Source: Zygnema cylindricum (taxonomy: Eukaryota > Streptophyta > Zygnematophyceae > Zygnematales > Zygnemataceae). From it: a stretch of 64,000 nt of DNA. Both the position numbers and the translations under genes were made by a program. Location of the stretch: positions 26,102 to 90,101 of the forward strand of contig JBBHKE010001635.1 in the NCBI GenBank assembly GCA_037447655.1, in the 5' to 3' direction. Every line of letters starts with the position of its first letter. Within the stretch, counting starts at the first letter, position 1. The notes beneath the pieces are model-generated. The model was not told the origin of the DNA and did not search any database. It saw nothing but the letters and a program-made list of their open reading frames with translations. This document shows, in pieces, positions 45,201 through 55,981 of this stretch.

Positions 45201-48200
45201 ATGCTAGTGCAAATGACATAATGATATGGCAAAAAAAATTATGGCATGTGCATCTATATATGCTAACCTAAAACGAAGGAGATGGGAGTAGTTGAGAGAA
45301 TTCAATTTGGGGCTAATGAGACTTTAGGTGAAGTAGTGGATGTGCCCAAAAAAAGACACACATATTGCCTTTTCCAAAAAATTGCAACCTATAATGGGGG
45401 AAAAGGACTTAAATCTAGTCCAAATTGATATATCGAGACTAGTCAAAGTGCCATCTGTCAAAGGGAAGAGATACATGTTTATTATTATTGATGACTGGTC
45501 TAGGTATTCCATAGTCTTTTTTTTGAAGTCAAAATTTGAAGCACCAATTTATTTAAAGGGTACAAGGCATGGAGTGAGAAGCTTCATAAAACTCTTGAAA
45601 AGAATGTTGAAAAAAGGTATTTTATAATCTATCCTCTTAGTTAGTCTATGGGCATTCTACAGTTCTCATACTTGTCATAGTCAGTGAGAACGTGCAAGCA
45701 GCCATGGCTGCCTCAGGCAAATCAGAAGACAGAGCTCTTGCAAAAGATAGGCTACCAGAGACAGAATTTGATCCTGTGACCTCCGGATGACAGCCGTACG
45801 GAATAGCCGTCCCCCTTATCTGGTAGGTCTTGATGAATCGATATCTATATTGTATTTGATAAGAATTTACAAAGTGACGAAAGGACACATTCCTTTCAGC
45901 AGCGTACGGAACGAAATGAAACATGGAAACGCATGGTAATGCATGAAATGAACGAAACAACATTTGATTTTAGCGAGCGAAATCAAATGTCATTTGGCGA
46001 TCGACGGTTCGCAAACTAAGACGGAATTGCAACGGTCAACAAGGGATGAAGGCTGTATAAATTCAACGGTCAACACGGAACGGTGACCATTGAATTTCAA
46101 CGGTCAACATTATTCGGCGCGCCGTCAAATCGAACAATCGACATTGATCGCCGAATTACGAATGCAAGGCACGAGTAAGTGCCGGCATGCTGGAATGGTT
46201 TTTCTCGGAGCACTTCGCCAAAGTGGAAGAAAATGACACGTGGCACCATTATCTAAGATGCCAGAGAAGAAATGGACAGAATGGCGACGACTTGTTTGCC
46301 ACGTGGCAGACCGAAAGTGGTGCCGAATATTTCAGTACATAAAGTACGGCGACTACCATACTTTGTCTATACATTATTTAGCGTACGATGATTTGATTGG
46401 TCACGAGGAGTTATGAGTTGGTTCTTAGGACTTAGATATTTTTTTGAAAGTCCTCTCTTCAGAGGCCATCTGTAAAAATATGTTGTCTTTGAACAACCAT
46501 AACTTAATGTTCACGCGAGCAATTTCAGTGATTCTTTTTGCTGCGGACTCAAAAGAGTCCAAGCTACACATGGGTGTAGTCAATCAGAGTTTCTTTGCGC
46601 CAAGGTGGCACTTATTCATTGCCAAAGTCAAAAGTGCAAATATTATCCTAGAGGCTTTATATAAACTGGACATTATGTGTACCAATGGAGGTCACACAAT
46701 TACGGTGAGGAGTGATAATGAGAGGGGTAATATACTTATAATCATTTTGAGGATTTTCTGAAAGAAGAGGGGGTTCAATGCTAAAATACTGTTCTAAAGA
46801 ACTCATAACAAAATGGTGTAGTTGAGAGATTAAATTGGACATTAAGTGATAGTGCCTGAAGCATGCAAACATGTTAAATGCTAACATTAAAAACAGATAA
46901 GAAGATAAGAAAAAACTTATGGGCAGAGGCAATGAACTGTGCTAACTACCTTAATAATAGAGTCGTCACCTCGATGACAAATTGTCGAACACCTTATGAA
47001 AGATGGACTGGCATAAAACAAGATGTTTCACATTTAAAGGTCTTCGGAAGTTAAGTATGCAGTTTAAGCACAGAAATGTCTGACTGAACGTTTGATGTTA
47101 GAGGAAAGTATGGGTATCTATTTGGATATGATGAAGATGTCAAGAGTTATAAAGTTCATGATCTTGGGAAACAAGATATTATTATAGTTAAACACTTGGT
47201 TGTTATGGATAAAAGAAAATCAATAGATGCCTTCAAATATACCAAAACGGTCAGAATTAGAATTTAATTAGAAAATGAGTTGGATTCAGATTCTTCTCAC
47301 AACACATCATCATTGTAAGAAATTGTAGATGCATGGAAAATTTTGACCGAAAAATCCTTTATTTTGGAGCCACAGTTTCTAGTCTAGCCTGAGGAAGAGG
47401 ATGATGAAAGAATATAAATTGAAACAATGGAGATGAAATTATTCGGAAAAATCCGAGATTACCCTCCATTCCAACATCAGATTTTGAATGGGTGAGAAGA
47501 AGCAGCAAGAGGCTTCAAAATAGACACCTGAGTGAACCTCAAACTTACTCGGAGGCAATTGATAGTCCGGAAAAGAGTAGATGGGTAACAACAATTAATG
47601 ATGAAATGGCTTCAATTATGGAAGCAAATACATGGTAGCAAGTGGATTGTCTTGACAAAAAACAGATTGGATGCAAAAGGGTACTTAAGTTGAAACTCAA
47701 TCCAGACAACACCATCAAGCAATACAAGGCCAAAATAGTGGCCAAAGGGTAAATATAGAAAAAAAGAATTGATTATGATTTTCCTTTGCTCTAGTTGTCA
47801 GAATTCGTCCGATTTTTTTTCAGTTTGGCGGCAGCGAAGACATGGATGTACACCAGATGGATATTAAGACGACCTTTTACACGGAGAATTGGAAAATTAG
47901 ATCTTTATGCGACAACCCGAAATTTTGTGGAGGAAAGGGAAGAAAACAAAGTGTGCAGATAAATATAGTCTCTTTATGGATTGAAACATGCTCCTCATCA
48001 ATGGAACAAAAATTTGGACGAGTTCTTGACAAATTTGGGATATGTCCGAATCAGTTTGGATCACTCTATCTACCTATACAAGGATGAGGAGGGTATAATC
48101 ATCATTGAAATTTAGGTTAATGATTTGTTTATTTTAAGTGAATCAATAGAGAAAATTAATAAAATGAAAAATGATATGAAAAGTAGATTCAAAATGAAAT

Positions 48201-50210
48201 ATTTAGAGGAAGAAAAATGTATTTTGGGAATTTAGATGGAACGAGATATAGAGGGAAAAAAATAATTAGACTAACTCAAAAGCAGGTAATCGCAAATATG
48301 ATTGAAAATCTTCAAATGGATAAAGCAAATAGTTGTGCGACTCCAATGGATTTAAAAAAGGTAAATAAGGGGAGCTCAAAAGGAGGAATTGTAATTGTTG
48401 ATGATGAGATAGGACTGGAGGAAAGAGAATATATGAGAAAAATTACTTACAGACAAGTTGTTTGTAGCTTGATTTACTTTATAAACTATACCAAGCCGGA
48501 TATAACGGTAGCTGTAGGAGTATTGAGTGGGAGTTTGAACGACCATAGGAAGAGAGATCAAGAATCAACCAAGAGGGTAATGAGGTACTTGATAGGAACC
48601 AGAGATCAATGGTTGCATTTGGGAGGTGATAATACTGACATCACCACTTGGAGTAATAGTCTATGGTTGCACTTCGGAGGGGATAACACTGACATCACCA
48701 TTTGGAGTGATGCTTGTTTTGGGGATGTTCCAATGAGGAGGTGCACATCTGGGTATATGTTGTATGTTAGGAATGGGGCTTGCTATTGGAACAGCAATAA
48801 ACAAATGGCTATTTCTTAGTCTACCATGGAGGCTAACTATATGACCTCTTGCTTTGCGTTGAACTAATTGATGAGGGTGTAATCATTGCTTCAATAACTT
48901 GGTTATATAAAGAATGGAGTGCATAAAACAATTTGTGATAATTAGGTTGCAGTTGCAATCGCAGCAAATCCAAAACACCATCCAAAGCAAAACATATGGA
49001 CATCAGGTTAATCTTTGTTAGAGAGAAAGTAGAGAATATAATTATCGGTTTCGAGTATAAACCAAATGGCGAGATGGTAACAGATATGATGACCAAGCCG
49101 GTTCCTTCTCCCAAATTAGTATTTCGTAGGGAGAAGTGTGGACTGAAGTAAAAAAAAACACAAGAAAATAAGAGGATTGTTGAAAAATGGTATTTTCTAA
49201 ATTTCTACATATGTTTGTCTGTATGCTGTTTTCTTAAGTCCCCACACTTATCGTAGTCATTGAAGACTTGAGACAACCATAGCTGCCTTAGGCGGCCAAG
49301 GAGATAGACTAAGGGAGCAAGGGGTATAGCCCTTTGCAAAATATAGGCGGTCAGACCAGGATTTGATCCCATGTATTACAAGGTGACTGTTGTACAGAGT
49401 AGCCGTTTGCCGTATCCGATAAGTTTTTGATCAAGCGTTCCACAAGTGGGGTACGATTCGTATTTAAGTTCGTAATCATGAACATACTCCATTTCACAGA
49501 TTACGGATCGAAAAGTACATAGAACCAGCTCAAACGCAACGAATAGACACGGACGCACGAAATGAACAAAACAACATTTAAGTAAATGAACAAAGTTAAA
49601 TGTCGGTTTCAGATCGGAAGACTCACATTAAAGCCGATATACCGGAATACACATTTGGCGGTTTATGGAGGCGACATCATCGGATGACACGTGGGAGGAT
49701 GTCTGTAGACAACGTATATTATAGGGAGAGGAACTGTGGCTTCGGATGTAACAGACGTCAGCGGGACGGCCATGTCGTATCATGGTCGTACAAGAAGTTA
49801 TGTGGCATCTATACCTTCTTGTACTATACAGTCTTCTGATTGGATAGGTACGTAAATAGTAAAGGGTTCAGAGATGGATCTAGGACTTAGAAAGTTTTTG
49901 GGGCCGCCTCTCTCCGAGAGAGCTAATGTATATATTGGTCATCTTTGACCATTGATAATTAACTGCTCAAGAAAGCAAATTCATAGATGATTTTTGCGTT
50001 TGACTTGGGGGGGTTTGGCTCCGAAATAAATTCAGAGATTTCTTTTGAGTCTGACTCAAAGAAGTCGGGCCCTCATAGGGGTGAGGGTTGTCAAAATATT
50101 TGTGTACCTGGGTGGCACTTATTTGGTGGGAAAGTCAAAGGGGCGAATATTATCTAAGAGGCTTTACATAGGCTGCATACTCTGTGGGCCAATACATGCC
50201 ACATATTTTC
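42264..50210 (+). mobile_element. Decayed Ty1/copia LTR retrotransposon with three LTR-like units
   Basis: Two direct repeats of about 720 bp (42264-42985 and 49273-49994; both contain GCCTTAGGCGGCCAAGGAGA and CATCATCGGATGACACGTGG) flank a coding region with gag-PR-IN-RT-RNase H order. A third, more diverged unit lies inside (about 45604-46570). The right unit probably starts near 49178 (TGTTGAAAAATGG), after an A-rich purine tract. The left unit's 5' end appears truncated. Each unit is followed by the same integrase-like stretch (GGTGGCACTTATTT, AAAGTCAAAGGGG). Many stops and frameshifts show it is inactive. Confidence 0.85.
43712..48840 (+). pseudogene. copia gag-pol remains
   Basis: In order: a gag helical segment (about 43990-44190), a CCHC zinc knuckle CX2CX4HX4C (44275-44316), an aspartic protease motif IDSGAS (about 44553) directly after a stop codon, a pre-integrase LWH (45241), integrase core with IIIDDWSRY (45390-45560), integrase C-terminal pieces (46590-46760), reverse transcriptase with DVHQMDIKT (47842 on), and RNase H with SDACFGD and TSGYMLY (48440-48840). 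The usual YVDD active-site region (about 48110) reads VNDL after a stop. The protease linker (44510-44585) is repeated at 44765-44840, and the RNase H segment WLH-GGDNTDIT is repeated in tandem. Confidence 0.8.
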
Positions 50211-50439
50211 ACTTTACGATAAAAAAAAGTGGGAGGAGAAAGATGAGAAAGACGAAAAAGAAAAGTAGATGTGATAATGGTGGTTGAAGTTAGAGTTGTT
50301 TAATCGTTGTATTTTTGAAGTTAAAAGTTGAAATTGTTATTGAAAAACATTAACATTAACAACTTTTAACATTGATGTCAAAGTGAGTTGTTGTTTGCGT
50401 TGTTAAAACCCTGTACAATTTCAAATTTTGTTTAAAAAA

Positions 50440-51040
50440 TAGTGTTGTGTATCGGTAGCCATTTATCGATAATCGATATGCCCCTTTTTTTGGCCTACCG
50501 ATTATAGATTTACTGGCACGATAGATTGGTAAGGGTGTTATTGAAATAAAAAACCAATATTATCTGTTTATTGCGAGTACATCGGTTCAATAATTATCAG
50601 CAATAATTGTACTGTTTATACCGTAAAGTTGTATGGTTTTTTCCGTTGTACTGAACTTCACTTCAGTACTTACGTTATGTAGAGTACGAAACAAATTGTC
50701 ATACGTCGCATGTCAAATTTCAGATTTGCGACGCTAATCATGATGCCACGTACTTCCACGATACCAAAAGTACAAAGAACAATAATGTTGGAAAAAAAAG
50801 TACAAAATTTTCATTTTTTTTGGTTTTTTGTTTGACCGACCGTAACCGACCGTCTTTTTTTTTCCTGGTGAGTCAACCGACTGTAACCGCCCGACCCCCA
50901 AAATTTGGCAACCGAATCCGTTCCGGATCCGGCGCGGGCGGTCGGTTAACGGTCGGTCACGGTTTCGGTTGACCGTTTGCGACCTCTGCTATTGGTACCG
51001 TTTTCATTGCGATGAGTCTTTTCACCGATACACAACACTA
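50440..51040. mobile_element. hAT-like element, family 2
   Basis: 601 bp with ends TAGTGTTGTGTATCGG and CGATACACAACACTA. The flanks TTAAAAAA and TTAAAATA differ at one base. It contains a GACCGACCGTAACCGACCG-type repeat (50833-50990). Confidence 0.75.
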
Positions 51041-52054
51041 TTAAAATATAAAAAACCACCATATCGCGAAACGATATCCGGACAAATGCGTAGCGCGACG
51101 GGGTGCTGACGATAGCGAGTGTTTAGGACTTTAGGGCATGCACATGACAGATGGCAGTCCAAAAGTGTCTTCTGCCAACCGGACGACAATGATCTTTTCA
51201 ACAAAATGTTGTGGGCGGATTTTTTCATTGCCACGTGGCTGACAAGTGCTCGTTCTTTAATTGCTTGTTGAGGTGTAGTGCTGACTCACAATCATCAGCG
51301 TGGCATGCACAGAAACTATTGCCACGCTTGCATTCTTCTAAATACAAATTAAAGCGCGCCAAGTCAGCTCCAGGATCAAACATCTGCTAGAATGTAACCG
51401 TACGGGAGATTGGATTCGAACCATGCTATCGTGACCGGTTACCGCACAGCAAAAGGTGAAAAAAAAAAAAAACATACAGACATACATAAATGATGACAGG
51501 CACATGTGATGTTGATAATTACTAGCCATGATGTTAGCAACGTTCGGACCGGGTTCTATGTCAAAAGTTCGAAACTAAGAAAATTGCGAGAATGATGTTT
51601 GTTTCTATGTTGAATATTGGAAAACGCTGAGAACGAGGCTACATTTTCTATGTCGAGACCGTAGAATCTTTGAAAAATCTATCGTCTCCATGTGGCCTGG
51701 TTCATGTGTACTTTTGTACTTAAGCTCTTCATATGCATCCGATGATGTATAACTCATCATAAACGTTGGACATAACGCATTTTTTGGGCAGGATAATAAA
51801 TAGGGCTCTGGTTAGTACCAGTCAGCATGCGTGTTCACACTAAAGTAGGAACGAAATTATCTTTTCTTTGCAGACGTAGTGTGAACGCTCCTTTTTTTGG
51901 CAACTGTTTGCCAGATTTGGATTTCTCTATTTTAACGCTTGCTTCAATTCTGCAGGATTCAGTTTTTGTGTCGCAATTTTGATTGAATTATAATCCGGTA
52001 TTCATTATTTTCCCTCCAAGATTCTCTTTCAGCTAGCAAGAAAGCAAAGAAATC
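51041..52054 (+). promoter_or_regulatory. PSAN upstream region
   Basis: About 1 kb between a hAT-like element and the PSAN start, with no gene. A CACGTG G-box (about 51233) and a TATA-like ATAATAAATAGG with an overlapping GATAA word (about 51792-51804) are possible light-regulation and core elements. Their use is inference. Confidence 0.3.
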
Positions 52055-53569
52055 ATGGCTACCATCACTTGCTCGTCTACTAGCTTTCAAACTTCTCTCA
52101 CTTCTTCTACCTTTGTCTCCCGTCAGGATTTCAGTACTAGAAGATGTTCTCCCTCACGGAGTCCTTTAATGAAACCTTTGCAGAAGACTGTTGCTGCAGT
52201 GAGTACTGATTCTGAAAATCCTGGCCAATCAAGAAGAGCTGTACTGAATCTTGCTGCAGCAACTGCAGCTGCTGTTGCTCTCTCTTTTGCAGCGCATCCA
52301 CAGGAAGCAAAAGCAAATCTTATTGACGACCTTCTTGCCAAGAGTGCTGCAAACAAAGTAAGCATATTGCAACTGCTTGAAACATAGTAAGCATGTTGCG
52401 ACTGATTGGAACGAGATTGTGGACCAGATGTATGCTATTTTGTGTATTTGATTCTATTCCAAAACTGCACGGGGTATTATTTGTTTGGTTTCGGTTTTTG
52501 AAGTCTTGTGATATTGGTTTGAGTTTCGAGGAGAATTGAGAAAATGTGCAAACAAAGAATTTGACTGGAAAACTTGGTGATTCATGAGACAAGCTGGTCA
52601 CTGTTTCTCAAACAGCATGAAGATTAGAAGACATTGCTGAGCTTTCATTGTGGAATGAATTAGCTTCGACTTTTTGTCGTTCGTTTTTGCATGGCAATAA
52701 TTTTGTTTAGTTTTACAATAACCTTTATGCTATAGTTTTTGAGATATTGCAAACAGATATTTATTTAATAGGCATAGAGTACCGAGGTTTGTTTTTTTTT
52801 CTGCTACATTTGGCCTACTTCATAGATATCTCTAGATTTTGTAATCTTTTCTCATCTTTTTTACTTCTTGTTTATCCTTTATTTTTTTTTAGGAGTTGAA
52901 TGACGCAAAGCGATTGGCTACTAGCGGTGCGAATGCTTCTCGTGCATGGACTGTGGATCTTGGAACTTGCAAATTCCCTGATAACTTCACTGGATGCGAG
53001 AATTTGGCCAAAAGCAAGGTGAGTCCTTCATGTGCGAAAACAGTTGGAATGCTACATTTAGTGACTTCATAACATATGCTTATTATACCGTATAATACGC
53101 ATGTTTAGTCTAACTTCACCAGATAAGTGTTTCCAACTGTTTCCAGACATTTGAATTTGGCCATGTCTCAAACACATCTATTGAAAGTTGCAAGTTTCCC
53201 TATTATTAAAGTGGGTTTGGCTAATAACAAGGCAAATCGTTTGATCGGTGCCTGGTACATCTTTTTTATAAATTTTCTTTTTAAATTTGTTTATATTTCT
53301 CTGGAAACAATTTTGTTTTCCTATTCAGTAGTAACAGTAGTGGTAGATAATTGTGAGATTCGTGAAGGGCAGTGTTGTTTACCTTCGCCGTTTCTGTGAG
53401 GTTTTGGCTCATGTGTTTGTAATTCTTGTCTGATCAGGGTGTGGCCTTTATCACGGACGACCTGGAGCTTGAATGTGAAGGAAAAGAACCTGGAAAGTGC
53501 GCTTCCAATAACTTATGGAACGCAAGATCTACGGGATTGGCCAAGCCCGGAGGTGGCTCACCCTCGTAA
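52055..53569 (+). CDS. PSAN: Photosystem I reaction centre subunit N (PsaN), three exons
   Basis: Exons 52055-52357, 52893-53018 and 53438-53569; all junctions GT-AG and in frame; 186 residues. Residues 1-60 are a Ser/Thr/Arg-rich chloroplast transit peptide. A twin-arginine thylakoid signal follows (SRRAVLN, hydrophobic Ala/Val stretch, cleavage after AKA). The mature lumenal protein begins NLIDDLLAKSAANK. Conserved features include four cysteines (GTCKFPDNFTGC, LECEG, KCASN). PsaN sits on the lumenal side of photosystem I and helps plastocyanin-dependent electron transfer. Oddity: where plant and algal PsaN proteins end in a short SNVFWKW-like tail, this one reads SNNLW followed by a Gly/Ser/Pro-rich extension. 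Intron 2 holds a MITE. It is the only clear plus-strand gene in the window. Confidence 0.95.
53029..53152. mobile_element. Palindromic MITE in PSAN intron 2
   Basis: Inverted arms GTGCGAAAACAGTTGGAA and TTCCAACTGTTTCCAGACA, homologous to 21335-21450. The left arm begins about 10 bp after the exon 2 donor. Confidence 0.65.
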
Positions 53570-54710
53570 AGATACTCAAAAAGGATACTGAAAGGACAAT
53601 CCTCCCTCATCTCCGTTCCTATCTTTCTAGATTTAGGAAAGGGTTAGTAAAGCATGTTATTCAAAGAGTACATGCTTTAGCAGTGAAGATCCTTAACGAG
53701 TGTGCCTAAACAATGTATAGAAATCTGAGAGTAGTCAGGGTTTGTGTATAGTCTTTGTTTGGAGCTTTGTACTTATATTTTGGCTTTCTAGGAAAAAGAT
53801 TGTCTTGAGCATAAAGACAACTTAAATGTGAGATATTGTTGTTCTGATTTAGTCACATTGTTTCTTGTATTCTTGCGATTCTTTTGTGAGATATACCTCC
53901 CTGTTTTTCTCATGTTTATTGTTACTTTATTTGAGGCAGATTGCCAAAATGTTGCCGGAGTACTTTCTTTTAGCGCCAAATTCATTGCTTTTCTAGCGCA
54001 TTAGCATTGTTTCCATATTAAAGGCGTGATATCATTATCACAAAATAATTAACATTTTTCATTAGGGAGCTAAAGCTGGCTTAAGACACTTTGACCACCG
54101 GTTTTTCAAAACTTCACGGTGAAGGAGGCAAGGATCGATTGTATTTTTTCAAATTGACCATGCAATAACCTTCAATAAGCACACGATTCTCTACTTTCCT
54201 AATCATAAGGTACTTGTGACATACAATGTGAAAGCACGGAAGTTAATTTATTTGTATCGTTATCTTTTAGTCACAATCACTACCAAATCACGGACACTAT
54301 CGACAATATTCGTAACAGAATGAGTAAAATGAAAACATAGATTCCAAGTTAACCACCGGAATATCGTCATGATAATTCATAGTATATGTACCGTCCACAG
54401 TATATAATTCATACTATACAATATCATCAACGGAATATAATTCATAATCAACATTATATAAGCAATGTCAGAATAGAAATATAAGCAATGTCAGAAAAAG
54501 AAACAAGCGATGTCGGAACAAGAATACAAGCAATACAGAGTAGAATATAAGCAATGTGAAACAATTGTGAGAAAACATTCTTTTTCCTATCTTATCATTT
54601 TTGAATTGTTGTCACTGTTGTTTTATTATTTACTTTAGTGTTTTTTTTTGCCATAACTCTCCTCTCCCTTATCTTTGACCTTTTTCTTTTGTATCACCAT
54701 ACTTCAACTA
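53570..54710. other. 3' flank of PSAN, no further gene
   Basis: It contains a loose AAGCAATGTCAGAA/AAGCGATGTCGGAA repeat at about 54462-54560. It is otherwise AT-rich and non-coding. Confidence 0.5.
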
Positions 54711-54881
54711 CACCGTGTATCGCTATTAGTGTTAAAAAAAATTTGCCACTGGACTGCCATTGAAAGCCAGGATTCTCACCTCCCGATCCGCTGTCTCTAT
54801 GAGAAAATCGGACAAGGGTGCACGGAAAAAAGATGTTTTTACGTGTCGAAAAATTTATTAACACTTATACGAATACACGTG
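54711..54881. mobile_element. MITE, TA-flanked, subfamily B (degenerate)
   Basis: Starts CACCGTGTATCGCTATTAG and ends near CTTATACGAATACACGTG. It has the subfamily B interior in shortened form. Confidence 0.6.
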
Positions 54882-55981
54882 TACCATACCCTTTCCCTCA
54901 AAGAGGTTTTGGACCAATTATAACACATTTCCCATATTAACTATTTTAAATAAAACTATTCCACTTCAGTTTGGATGCTAAACTTAAATTAAGTTGTTTT
55001 GACTCGTGTGGATTCTTTTTGTATTTCATGTTTTTGTTGTCCTGTTTTTAAATCAATGTGGATTCTTTTTAGTGTAAAAATTGGAAACAATTCATATTCA
55101 ATTACATATATTTAAGTCAATTAGTTTGCTTAGACAAACATTTATCGACTCTATTTCAATTTTATCACCAAATTACTTTCAACCGAGACAAACGAAAATA
55201 ATCATAATAATCATTATAATAATGCGTTTACATAATCTTTCAAAATATTATAATTATTGTTATCATTATTTTCCAAATTTTAAACAAAGAAAAAGGTTCT
55301 ACTTTTTTTTGACTAAAAAGTGCGAACCTACAATTTTAAAACATAACAACTCAGTGATTCACGAAAAAAATGAAAAAAAAAAAAAACACAAAATAAACAT
55401 TAAAAACTAAAAATGAAAAAAAAAAAAAATAATAAATAAATTATGTGCAGCAACTTTAATGATACGACATCGCATATTGATGCCACACAATGTTAAGGTT
55501 TAAACGAAATTTTTAACTTTTTAATTTTCTTTTTTAAATCGCTTATCAAATGGAAAATCTTAACCTGACTTTTTTTTATAAATGCAATGTGCTTCAAGTT
55601 GTGCCAAAAAAAAAAAAAAAAAATGTCACAAAAACCCCGAACTAACTGTGGCAAAATTGTCAAAAGAGGAAGTACTAAAAACTGAAAAATTGCCATTGTT
55701 CTACAAACAATTCATCTCTCTCTCCCTCTCCCTTTCCCTCTCCCTCTCCAAATGTCTAAGCTTTTCATTTTCTATGTTTTGAAATTTAAAAAATGTCCCT
55801 GTAATGGTTTCTTTTTTCCCCATTTTTCTCAAAAGTTTTCCACCCTTGAGATTTGGTTATTTTCTCTAGAAAAATAATTGAATGAAACATCGAATGTGTA
55901 AGAAATGTGGATCAAGGATGCCATGAAATGTTTTTGTTTGTTTGTTTGTTTGTTAGTTTTTTTTTTTTTTACGTATACTCT
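54882..55981. other. Spacer between PSAN and the DWF5-like gene (convergent 3' ends)
   Basis: AT-rich, with A-runs and a short CTCTCC tract at 55714-55750. No recognised gene. Confidence 0.5.

Noticed and set aside
51390-51462. tRNA-like stretch with GGTTCGAATCC on the minus strand
   Set aside because: A T-loop-like word is present, but I could not pair an acceptor stem or a T stem. Probably chance or a decayed tRNA.
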